From Nomia melanderi (lineage: Eukaryota; Arthropoda; Insecta; Hymenoptera; Halictidae): a stretch of DNA of 64,000 nucleotides. The DNA lies in contig NC_135010.1 in the NCBI RefSeq assembly GCF_051020985.1, positions 13,390,001 to 13,454,000 on the forward strand, written 5' to 3'. Position 1 is the first letter of the stretch. Each line of letters starts with the position of its first letter. The notes below the pieces were generated by a model. The model had not been told where the DNA came from. It saw only the letters and a program-made list of their open reading frames with translations, and made no database searches. Both the position numbers and the translations under genes were made by a program. Positions 1-10,016 of the stretch are shown piece by piece.

Positions 1-64
1 AAAAGACGGAGAGACGGAGGCGCTCGCCGAGCGACGGAGAGAAGGAATCGCGAGGTCCGAGCGA

Positions 65-92
65 CGCGAACGCGAACGCGAACGCGAACGCG
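65..92. repeat. (CGCGAA)n microsatellite
   Basis: Four and a half perfect copies of the hexamer CGCGAA near the left edge. It is a simple tandem repeat of CpG-rich type with no coding context. Confidence 0.9.
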
Positions 93-733
93 CTAGGCGA
101 TCGAGCAGGTAGGCCTTGAACAGCTCCGGACCCACGCGTTACGGCTCTCTAGGAGTGTTGGGGCCTCGTACACAGAGGTATTCTCGGCTGGTGCTGCCGG
201 GCAAAAGACAGATAAATAACTCGGGTATGGCATTGGCTAAGTAAACGAGCCTACGCGCGCGCATTCGTGAAACGTACACCTGTACGGATCGCGCGCGAGT
301 ACTCCGCGCGCGTTCCGCGCCGAGCGCAACGCGCTTCCCTTCCATCGCTCTCGCTCGCATGCACGCTTACCTTTCGTCCTCGTCGCGCCGCGCGGCGACC
401 GGCGAATTCTCGTGTAGGCGTCGCTCGCGGAGTCGCGCCTCGGCGATCCTACGGACGACGCCGTTTTCATGGGAGCCTGTGTGCGCCGGCCAGCAGCCGG
501 CAGCTCGCTCGCGAGAGTGCGCGCGGGCGTGTACGCGAGAGCGCGCGCGCCGATCGAGGCCATAGGACAATAAAGATCGCGCGCGGCTCGCCTAGGTAGC
601 CGTGAACGCGTCGAGACCTGCCAACGCTCTCAACTTTTACACCGCCTTCGCTCCTGTTTACGATTTCGAGACACCGTGCGCGCGACTCCGCCGCGGAAAC
701 CACGGGCGTTCGCCCTTGTCTCGCCAATCCTAG

Positions 734-763
734 CCTCGCCTCGCCTCGCCTCGCCGCGCCTCG
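734..763. repeat. (CCTCG)n pentamer repeat
   Basis: Six consecutive pentamers of CCTCG, the fifth changed to CCGCG. The same or complementary pentamer recurs near 6265, 53230 and 55355. Confidence 0.9.
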
Positions 764-1180
764 CGCGGGAATTTGAACAAGTGCGGCGTCTCCGTTTATC
801 AGGATGATCCCAATGAACGTCTGCGGTCGCGGCCGGGTCGCGCGAGTCCGCGGACGAAGGATCTCTCGGTGGTCTCGTTGACACGGTGTCTGGATTCCTC
901 GGCCGAAGGACGAAGAGCGTGAATTACCGGCGACCGGCGCGGCGGCGGCTGCTCGCTGCTCTTTGCCGGCCGCGGAATCAGACCGGAAAGCTCGCTCGTA
1001 GGTACGCTGAAAATTTTCCTCTCTCGCGCGCTACGCCCGGCGACGACCGAATCGGATCGCTCGCGCGGAGGAAAATTCTCATCCGTGTCCGCTTTATCGC
1101 GATCCCGCGACGACGCCGCGCCGTTTTTGGGTCGCGGGCGCCGAATAGGTGCGAAGTAGCGCGTGTGCGCGCGCGAGATA

Positions 1181-1210
1181 CGGCCGGTCCGACGGCCGGC
1201 CGACCGGCCG
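1181..1210. other. 9-bp perfect inverted repeat, 12-nt loop
   Basis: CGGCCGGTC at 1181-1189 is exactly complementary to GACCGGCCG at 1202-1210. The loop itself contains the palindrome GGCCGGCC, so a cruciform or RNA hairpin would be very stable. No U-tract or gene end adjoins it, so I do not call it a terminator. Confidence 0.75.
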
Positions 1211-2639
1211 CGCACGCCTCCTTACTCACTTATGAAGTTAATTGAGGGCAAACGTCCACCACCGATCTACTGACTAACCCGAAAACATCCGCGACCTGGC
1301 TGAGACTCGCCGCGCGGGACGGGAGGCTCGCGATACCGCGATTTCCGACGAATTTTCATCTGCGGGGAAACGGATACCGGGCCGGTGTCGCGGAAACGCG
1401 CGGAAGATGAATATTTCCGTTATTTTTATGTCCGTAACTGGGAAATCACCAGTTTCTGGGGGTTCGGGGGTTGTTTGCGTTAGTCGGACGAGAAACTACC
1501 TTTACGGAGGTGTTTCGCCCTAAGAAAATGGAAGTTCGCTAATTGATTCAGAATGCGATTGTAAGTAAAACAGGTTCTATATACATAGCCGCGGAAGTCG
1601 ATAGTTAAAGAGTTATCGTTGACGAAAGTTTAGACGCCTGCTAATTTTAACATGGTACGGCGTTAATTGTTTTATGAATCGAAACATATGCTTAAGAGAA
1701 CGCGAACCTCCCCCCTTCGTCTGCGTAATGACTAATCGTTTATTACACACGTTAGTAGAGTATAATTCCATTGAGCGTTACGTTGCTCGATTATCAACGA
1801 ACTTGATCGTGAATTCTCGCTGATTCCAGCTCGCAATCGCCGAAATTCCATCGAGTCCTGGGAAAATTGAAAATCTGCGCTCGTTCATACGATTCCAGCC
1901 TACCCTGCACCGGCGCTTCCACCGAAAACCGACGCGTTCTCTCGCGCGGCGATCCTCGACGTCTTCGTCGCCAACGTTGGCGACCTTCGCTCGCGCGGAA
2001 AAACCGCTTACCGCGTAGATATTACGTTCTAGCGGCCTTCGGCGCGCAGGGTGGAAGCGTTGCGCGCGCGGCAAGACCTGTTTTTCCATTTTTCTGTCTT
2101 CCCTGCCCCCGCCGGGCCGCTGTTTTTCTCGCGGGACTGTTGTCCGCCGTCGGATATCAGCGGGAGGAGCAGCGGCTGCGTACCTGCCTCGCGCGGTGAT
2201 TAAGAATTCGACGCCGACGACGCGCCGACCGACCGGCACGCCGCGGCGGCGACAGCTCCACGCGGAAACCGTCGGAATCGCTGAAACATCTGGAAGATTA
2301 TCGGTCGCCTTTTTTTTCTCCCGGCCAGTTTTTCCGTGGCGTGCAACGATTTATTGGACGTGTCGGGCTCGGTTTACGCGTGGACTGTCCGAGGACTTCC
2401 GTCCGCCCCGGCGTTAATAACTCGCCTGTCGTTAGCCCAAGGTTCGATCCGGTTTTTGCCGATCCGTGGCGGACGCGCCTCGTCGATTCGTGCCGATACG
2501 CTCGTGCCGTTGCGTCGCGTGTCGCGCCGCGTCGCCGACGAGGAACGCCGCGCGAAAATGTTAAGAATGGGAGAACGTCGACGCCCGTTCTCCACGATGA
2601 TACCCCGGCCGGCCGGGCGATAGCACGCCGAGCGGATTC

Positions 2640-2760
2640 GACGGAGCGCGGCCGGATGAATTATACTAATGGCGTGACAAGTTACAAATATTGAATCTAA
2701 TTATGGTAATGCGCCGGTAATCTATTTGCATTGCTGAATAATGAAGACACAGGTGGCACG
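2640..2760. promoter_or_regulatory. A+T-richer island with POU octamer and E-box
   Basis: The island carries a perfect octamer, ATTTGCAT, at 2724-2731 and a CAGGTG E-box at 2750-2755, within DNA clearly less CpG-rich than its flanks. POU-domain factors bind the octamer and bHLH or Snail-type factors bind CAGGTG. That this is an enhancer is inference; no transcript structure is seen next to it. Confidence 0.3.
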
Positions 2761-3407
2761 GAAAGATCCCACCCAGGTTCCCCCGTGCGAGTGACCCAGA
2801 GACGGAGAAAGCAACACACGCGTAGACCGTCCGCGGCGTGTCCGTCGGAGGAAGAGAGCCGGTTGCCCGATTTCCAGCAGAAAGAGACGCCGCTCGTCTG
2901 CCTAGTTTCTGGCTTCCCCGGAGCCGAAGCTCATTTTCTATTTATCGTCCCGGCGACGACTGCTTCCCCAACTCGGAGACGTTAACCCCTTAACGGGCAG
3001 ATATTCTTGACGTACGACGCCGTTCGCGAACTTTCGGGCAGAAACGTTAGCCTTCCATCGGTTCGTACGCCGATATAAAATCGATTTCGCTCCTCGCGAC
3101 AAAGCTTCTCGTTTCTCCTCCCTCTCGCCGCGCGATCTTCCATTCGCGATCGAATTTCTCGCGATCCGTCGGATCCTTCGGGCACAATTGGAGTATCGCG
3201 TCGTCTTCGTCGTTTGCATAACTGGATATTTAAATCTAGCGGTCTCCGATCGAGCGTTCAACCGAGCGGGACGACGAGCCCGGCTCCCGGAGAGGCCGAA
3301 ACGTTTCTCGCCCCGCGAAATATCGTATTCATTAATTCCGGCCGATCGCTATTATTTGCGATCCGTTTATTATTCATTCGATTATGTCACTGATTATCGG
3401 GCATCCC

Positions 3408-3426
3408 CTTCTTCTTCTTCTTCTTC
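3408..3426. repeat. (CTT)n trinucleotide repeat
   Basis: Six perfect CTT units followed by CCGCGGC-type DNA. It is a simple sequence and the minus-strand frames crossing it are not credible coding sequence. Confidence 0.9.
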
Positions 3427-4050
3427 CGCGGCGGGCGCGGATCCAGGATCCTCGCGGGAGCCGAGCCGTTTCGAAAGCGGACGATCGCGCCGCGGTTATT
3501 AGATTACGCCGGTAATCCGCGCGTTCGATCGTTATCCAATAAAGATGACATAACGGTAACGCGAATAACGAAGATTTCGATCTCGAGCGCGGTCGCGGGC
3601 GAAACGGCACGCGCGCTCCTAGGCCGAACGCGAATGCGAGACGCCTCGCTTTTTCTCGCACCTCCCCCTCGACACCTCGGCCCGCGCGGCGGCCGCCGGC
3701 GACAAGAATGCGGACGTTTAGTACAATTACGAGTCGCATGGACTGCCGCCGCCACGAATCCGTGCCGTCACGCACCCGCCTCGAACACGACCGAAACGAC
3801 GCGATTTTTTCCACATCGCTGCGCTTTTCCGCTCGCCGGCGGCCACGCACGCACCACCTCGCCGTCCCTTCTGCCGGGCTGTCCGCCGACGGAATTACCC
3901 TACGCCCGTCGCTTTATCCGCCCCACGCGACCCCCGAGACCGATAAACCGTCGGATTACGGCGGAACTTTTTCTCGAATCTCGCCGGGCCTCCTCGCGAC
4001 CCGCCTAATCGAAAATCTGTCGCAAACTTTCCAGTGCGGATGATGTACGC

Positions 4051-4077
4051 CAACCTCTGGCCATACGGTCAGGGTTG
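4051..4077. other. short imperfect hairpin
   Basis: CAACC, a bulged T, CTG and GCC at 4051-4062 pair with GGT, CAG and GGTTG at 4067-4077 around an ATAC tetraloop. That gives eleven pairs including one G-T. It is too short for a microRNA precursor. It lies at the edge of an A+T-richer island. Confidence 0.45.
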
Positions 4078-6310
4078 CGAGAAAGCTTCAATAGTCGAAC
4101 GAAATGTCACCATTATTTTACTGTTACCGATCGTTGCGTCGTCGAACAAACACGATTACAGATGAACGTTTACGAATAGTAAGGAGATCATAGTTCGCGG
4201 GGTTAAGCGGATAAAGAGTGTCGAGACTCTTCGATACTTTCTGTCGAACGGTAAAAACGGAAGCGCTCGTTCAGAGACACCGCAGTTGATTCGTGCCGCT
4301 TCGTTCTATAAATCAACGATTTCTAGAGGAACGAATCAGGTTTTTTACGGTCACGCGATCACAGTTACCCGCGCGGATATTATTGGCTCCTCAACTTTGG
4401 CCCGCAGCGAGAACAGGTTGCCCGCCGTCGGATCTAGAGCCGCGGCGTAACGGTGCCGTCTCCGGTATTTCGGGGAAATACGTTCGTCGATCCTGCGAGT
4501 TTATCTGTCCCGGTTAACGGGCTGCGCCGTCGACGGCGATCGACGTTCCGCGCTATAAAGTTTCTTCGCCGAAAGGGAAAAAGCCTGGGCTCGGTCCAAT
4601 CAACGTTGGCGGATCGGGGATTCATCCGGACGATGGACGGCGACGTTCGCCGTAAATTCGCGCGGAAGGATGGACGCTCGCGATTCGTAATTGAATCGGC
4701 GGCAAGCGTATTTATCGTCGCGCTCGTTACATTTGTACGCGATCGAATCCACGGCTTATTTGCGGCGGAGTAATTTTATCGACCTCTCCCGGCGCGTCCT
4801 CGCGCGGCCGGACACTCTTCGTAAATTCGCGCGGCCGGGACGCGTTCCCGATCGACTGGCCACGAATTTATAATCCCGCGGGGCGGAGAGTTTATCAGCG
4901 AGCTGCGCTTTCCCGAGCAGGTTCTAGAAATGGACCCCCCCAAAAAAAGAGTAAACCCTTTCGAACCGTTCGTAATCAACGACGGAAGATTCCATAAATC
5001 TGCCGCGAGTCTCCGTAAGATTCGAAATCTCGAACGACTCGATACGTCTCGAAAGTCTGGGAAAGATTCAAAGTTATGATTAGCCTAGAAGCTTCCCGGT
5101 AGAAAGCTCGCCGACGCGAGCGAGATTTCCGAGAGTTCCGAGAGAGGTTTATGAACTCGAACCATACTGGAAGCGACTGGAATTTTCACAGTGTCGGGCA
5201 ACTTCGAGCCGTCCCGAAGCCGAGATTCCAATGCTAGGCGCGCGACGAACGGGTCGAGGCGCTGTCGAGGAGTTTAAAAGGACTGTCCGGCGTCTAGGGG
5301 GTACGAAGACACGCGTGCGTCCGTGGCCCGCGTGTGTCTCGTGTGCCACCGCACCGGCGCGCCATTCCGCATGCCCGCGGGAGCCCGATAAAACGTATGC
5401 AGATTAAAACATTTTATTTGAATGATAATATAACACTTGTTGATGCAAGCGCGTTGGCCTAGGTTAGCATAATAAACATTATGTAGATCTGTACGGCCGC
5501 GGCGAGCTATCCGTTCCGGCTACGTCCCGCCGTTACACAAACGCCTGTTTAACTCTCGCTCCCTCTCTCTCGCTCTTTCTCTCCCCGCGACTGTGTGCGT
5601 GTGTGTGTTTGCCTGTACGTTCAGGTCCGTGGTCTCGCGCGCGCTCCCCGCGTGCACATGCAGCCGGCATTTCAGTGTTTCTCTCGCAGCGCGCATCAAC
5701 CTTCTCTCCCTCTCTCCCCCTCTCGGCCAGCACTGCCAGTAGTGGCTCGTTCCTCTCGTCCGCACCCTTCCCCACTACAGGCCGCCTCCCCCCTCGCCGC
5801 ATCCACGAGACGTTCATTCATTAAAACCGGGAGACCGCGCGTGCATTCTCAATTTTATCGATGCTCCGATCGAATCGCGCCGCGAGCCGACCATGCTTCC
5901 CTTCGAGATTCCGTTCCGGCCCGATCCGGCGGAGCCCTGTGTCCTCGGCGCGCCGTTTCCATTGCAGCGACGCGTTTTCCGCGAGCTCTATCGACCCCTA
6001 TAACGATGCACAGTACCGCTATTGTTTCAGCGTCGAAACGAAAGACGCGTTCGAAAGGAACAAACGAAAGCTGAAAAGCTTCCCGGGGCAACAAGGAAAT
6101 TCTTCGGCGTCGTGGCTCGCAGATGTAATCGAGAAGAGAAATCGATCGACCGCGCGATCCCGTCGAAACGAATCGTATCGGCGCGGAGAAATGAATTCCG
6201 TGGCGCGTGAATAGCCCGTAGGTGTCGGCGGAAAATGTCAAGGAGAAGGTGTCGGCTCGCTCGTCGGAGGCGAGGCGGGACGAGACGAGACGAGGCGGAA
6301 GGCGTACTGC

Positions 6311-6330
6311 CGCGGCGCGGCGCGGCGCGG
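6311..6330. repeat. (CGCGG)4 pentamer repeat
   Basis: Four perfect CGCGG units, preceded at about 6265-6300 by a degenerate GACGA/GGCGA pentamer run. Together they form a short CpG-rich low-complexity patch. Confidence 0.9.
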
Positions 6331-7123
6331 CTCGACGATTTTCGTCCCGACGCGAAATTCCATCGGATCGATCGACGGGATCCCTGGATCCAGTGTGTTA
6401 CGCTCCGAACGGTCCCGCGATCGCTCGTGCGTATCGTCTTACGGCGGTATCGTCTCACCACCTACCGGACGGCTCGTAAAATCGGGGCTGCTTAATATAC
6501 ATTCGCCGATCGCGTTTTATGCCCCGGCATGCGAGGGCCGGGGACGCGTCTCTAATCTCGAACGAGCGACGATTCAATTAGCCGCGCGCTCTTTCCTCGC
6601 CTCCGGAGGACCTCTTCGCGTCGTGTCTCGACTCGTTATTTCGTCGGAGGATCCGGTCGGGAGATGGCTCGCGGCGTCGTAAAACGATCGGCGATCCGCT
6701 CGCGTGATCTCCCGTGCTCCCGAGGGAGAGCGAGGGCTACCAGCCCGATTAAACGCGGCTCGCGTGCTTTTTAATCGCGCGCGCCTTTGTCCCCGAATCT
6801 TCGGACCGCGAAGAGGCAGGCCGAGAGGGTTATCCCAGTTTTTCGCGCGACGGGCACCGCGACCCGCGATAATTAACGCCGCGAAGGCGGAAGAGGCGAC
6901 CTCTCTCAAAATTCTAAACGGATAAATTGCGACCGGCGAACGCTCGCGAACGAGTGCTCTCGCTTTTACGACATTCGTCCGACGCGTCGAGAGCGTTTTA
7001 TAACCGGCCTGTTGCTCCTGGCTAGATAGCCAGTATCGCCCGGCGTGGCCCGTAGAAACGGCCCCGGCATAAAAACGAAACGCTTTTACCACGCTCTGCG
7101 CTCGCGCCCATCGACCGTTCCCC

Positions 7124-7212
7124 GCTTCTTCTTCTTCTTCTTCTTCTTCTTCTGCTGCTCCGACTCCTTTTGCTTCTTCTTCTGCTCCTTCTTCTTGTTC
7201 TTCTTCTTCCTC
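7124..7212. repeat. long imperfect TTC/TGC polypyrimidine tract
   Basis: About 90 bases of TTC units interrupted by TGC, TCC and TTG triplets. It would translate to Phe/Cys/Ser runs in one frame and Lys/Glu/Arg runs on the other strand, which explains the open frames reported across it. Confidence 0.9.
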
Positions 7213-8733
7213 TCGGGTTCAGGAAGGAAATTCTATCGCGAGGGCCCGTCCACTCGAGCAAAGGTCAGGGGACACGATCGAGGGAGACACTTGGACGTCC
7301 TCGCTAACAGGAAACCGGAGACCTTACCCGTTGGCCGAAGTATCGGCGGCCGAGCTCGCGTCCCCGCGCCGCTCGACTCTCACGGAATCCCGATATCACC
7401 GTTTGTCGTTCAGCTTTCGACCGGAACGTTCGCGAATCGTCGCGCGACCGCGGGACGCTCGTTAACGTCGCGGACGCGGCTCGTCGTAAAGCCGCGGAGT
7501 TATCCGGCCGCGCGCGCCGACGGAGGAGAGGCTCTCTCCTCGAGAGGGAAGGAGAGCAAGAGAGAAATAGAGAGAGGACCGCGCGAAGTTCGACGGGCAG
7601 ACTCGTAATACTCGGACCCGGCACCGAGCGGCCGCGATAATAGGACCTATGACACGCACGTACGGCCGGCCGAGCGCACACACGCAGCACGCTCGCGGTC
7701 GCCCAAGTTAAGTGGCCGGCACTCGCTGAAAATAATGTCCAATTCCGACGTAACTGCAGCACCTACGACCCTGACTCTTCTCGGCTTACCTTGAGCGCTC
7801 ATTCGGAACTGGCGAGGAATGCTCGGCCCGAGTGGGCGGCGCGTCGAACGTTCTCCGGCACACTCGCGCGTGCACACCCGAACTCGCCGGATTTCGTTGC
7901 TCTGCGAACGCTGGCGAACCTCCGAGGTTCGTGCCCCCTAACGCGCCGCTAATCCGTTGAACTCCCGCTCTTGATTGCCCGTGATTCACTCTAGTTCGGC
8001 AATATACTCGAAGATTAATCCTCGCCGCGCTTTATTGCGCAGGCAATTAACCCAAGGTGTCGCGGCCTCCTAGATTAACTCGACGAACACCGGTGTTACT
8101 CATCGGCCGGTGGATCGAAGCGAAAGTTTCGCTGTTCCGTGCGTTCCGATTGAATTTGCTCCCTAAATGGAGAATCAGCGGGTAACCCCGCTGCATGTGC
8201 AACCATAAGCAACGTCCCCCTTCCGCCGGCCCGTATAATTGAGCCGACAGGCGAATACCTAAATCCTAAATCACGCCAGCCGCGCGCGGTAGCATCGGAC
8301 ACAATGGATGTCGTAGGACGGAGTCCCATCGGTTCGCCGACGCGGCGCGTAGAACGATCGCGTCTGTAAAAGTCTCTCCGCTCGCCAGACGCTCGCCTGT
8401 CGGATCGTAGGCCCGCGCATTCGCGTTTCCATTCAAGCGACCGTTCATTGTTCGCCCCGCGATTTCCCTTTCGTTTCGGCGAACCGATTCCTCCCGCCGG
8501 AGAGGCGGCGCGGCTGTGTCTCGGACGCGTAATCGCGGTACCCGCGTGCGTGCCTGTGCGCCAGCACCGAGGAGACGCGCCCGTGACCCTCGGAACACCG
8601 GCAGGTGCCCTTCGTCGGGGCGAATTCGATCGACGGGCCGCGCGGCGGACACGCTAGCCACTTTCGGTCCGCGTCGCGCCGCAATCGGATGTAAATGCCA
8701 TGCAAATTTCGGGGGCGAGGAGCGGCAGAGATA

Positions 8734-8776
8734 GAGGCGGAGGTGGAGGCGGTGGCGGAGGCGGAGCGGGAGGAGG
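8734..8776 (+). repeat. GGN-repeat purine tract, G-quadruplex-prone
   Basis: A run of at least twelve GG dinucleotides separated by single bases (GGC, GGA, GGT units) ending in GGGAGGAGG. Closely spaced GG runs with one-base loops can form two-tetrad G-quadruplexes. A (GA)n array follows about 90 bp downstream. Confidence 0.8.
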
Positions 8777-8863
8777 CCGCCGCCGGATAACCGCGCTATC
8801 GGGCTACCGAATGTACCGGGTGGCACGATAAACTAGACGAACGGAGAGCGCATCGAGCCAGAA

Positions 8864-8883
8864 AGAGAGAGAGAGAGAGAGAG
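8864..8883 (+). repeat. (AG)10 microsatellite
   Basis: Ten perfect AG units. GAGA-type sequence is the target of insect GAGA-factor proteins and is common near Polycomb-regulated genes, but (GA)n is also an ordinary microsatellite. At least five similar tracts occur in the window. Confidence 0.9.
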
Positions 8884-9969
8884 GGTGGAAGAGGGAGAAA
8901 GCCGCTCGAGGGAATCGCGAGCCACGAATTCCTGCTCCGCAGGTCCCGGCGACGAGTTTAACGATCGCGTCCGCACGCCCCGAACCGCCGCCGCCGTCGC
9001 CGCCGACGAAATATTTACCTGCGGGAAACTAGAGCCCCGATAGCCTGCATTTAGTGCGACGACACGCTCGCCGCCTGCGATACGCTGTTACGTATTCAGA
9101 GTACATTGTTCGGTCCTCGTCGCGATCCTATCCGCGTTCCCTCTTTAATTGCCCCGATCGAGGAACTGTTTTCGCTGCTCGTCGACCCGGCTTAACAACG
9201 ATATTCCTCGGTGTTGCTCCCCGTATTCTTATCCGCGCCGTTCCCTCTAATGTTCATTGACACGCGTCTGGCGGAACAGTGCGCGCACGGGAATGACGTT
9301 CCGAATCGATGCCGCGGAGGAATGCGTCGCGTTTCCTCGAGACCATTAGCCCACGAGAAACCGTAGGCCTCGCCCCCGCCCGACGTGTACGTACATCGGG
9401 GAACCGCATCGCCGGAATTCACCGGAAATCAATCCGAGTGGCCGCCGACGCCTCCCGCGCCTCCCTTCCGCCCGACGCGATCCGCCGGGACGCGCCGCAA
9501 ATTTGCATTTTCATCGGTTCGATACGAGTCCTCGGAAGACGAGGAACCGTCCTACCGCGCCAGGCGCGCGACTTCGGCTTCAATTTTTCCCCCCGATTCT
9601 CCGGTTTCACTCGGTTCAAACGTTCCCGACCGGCGTCCCGTCGATTGTCCGACCCGTCGAAACTCTTCCGGAAGCTGTTGGAGCAGCATCTTGCCGCGAT
9701 AACGCTGGACAGAGGTTTTCCGCCGGGTTTTTGCTCTACTCACCGCGTTCCGGTCGCCTTCTTCGTGAGAGGCGGGCTGCGGAAGCGTGCTGGGATATCG
9801 CAAAAAAGTCCTTGGTGAAATCCAATTCCAGCGGGACGGTCTTGGAGCCGACGCCAGGCGGCGGAGGAAAAGAACGGACCTGACGCGGAAATCGGGGGTG
9901 GGAACGCGGCGGGACAAGGTCTCCGCGTCCGAGGGGTTGGACGGGGAGAGAAAAAGCGCGAGGAATTAG

Positions 9970-10016
9970 CGGTCGGACGCGTGCAATGCGGACGGGTCCG
10001 CATTGTTGTCCGGCCG
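9970..10016. other. 47-nt two-stem hairpin
   Basis: The inner stem is perfect: CAATGCGGA (9984-9992) pairs with TCCGCATTG (9997-10005) around the tetraloop CGGG. After an asymmetric internal loop (5 bases against 2), CGGTCGGAC (9970-9978) pairs with GTCCGGCCG (10008-10016), nine pairs including one G-T. The total is 18 pairs in 47 bases. It could be a structured RNA or a cruciform. No promoter or polymerase III box was found beside it. Confidence 0.6.

Larger units (their letters stand above)
1..3400. other. gene-free G+C-rich block with two A+T-richer islands
   Basis: No frame here resembles a known protein. The longest open frame is 153 codons on the minus strand (1778-2239), Arg-rich and overlapped by another frame. 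The block holds a hexamer and a pentamer repeat near the left edge and a strong inverted repeat at 1181-1210. It also holds an A+T-richer, CpG-poorer stretch at about 1390-1790 and a smaller one at 2640-2760. The islands are the parts most likely to be under constraint, which I infer from composition only. Confidence 0.6.
3400..8700. other. gene-free block
   Basis: Contents are a CTT repeat, a small hairpin at 4051-4077, an A+T-richer stretch at 4060-4380 and another at 5395-5500 with AATAAA near 5468. There is also a CGCGG pentamer array at 6311-6330, a 16-base near-palindrome at 7018-7033 (CTGGCTA, GA, TAGCCAG) and a long TTC/TGC tract at 7124-7212. The longest open frame, 187 codons at 7045-7608, owes its length to the TTC tract (a poly-Phe run). 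At 7981-8260 the DNA is somewhat less G+C-rich, with no recognisable element. Confidence 0.55.

Noticed and set aside
2441..2450. tRNA B-box-like GGTTCGATCC
   Set aside because: No A-box lies at the right distance upstream and no cloverleaf could be drawn; the stem flanking the loop does not pair.
7045..7608. 187-codon frame with a poly-Phe stretch
   Set aside because: The open frame is created by the TTC microsatellite at 7124-7212.
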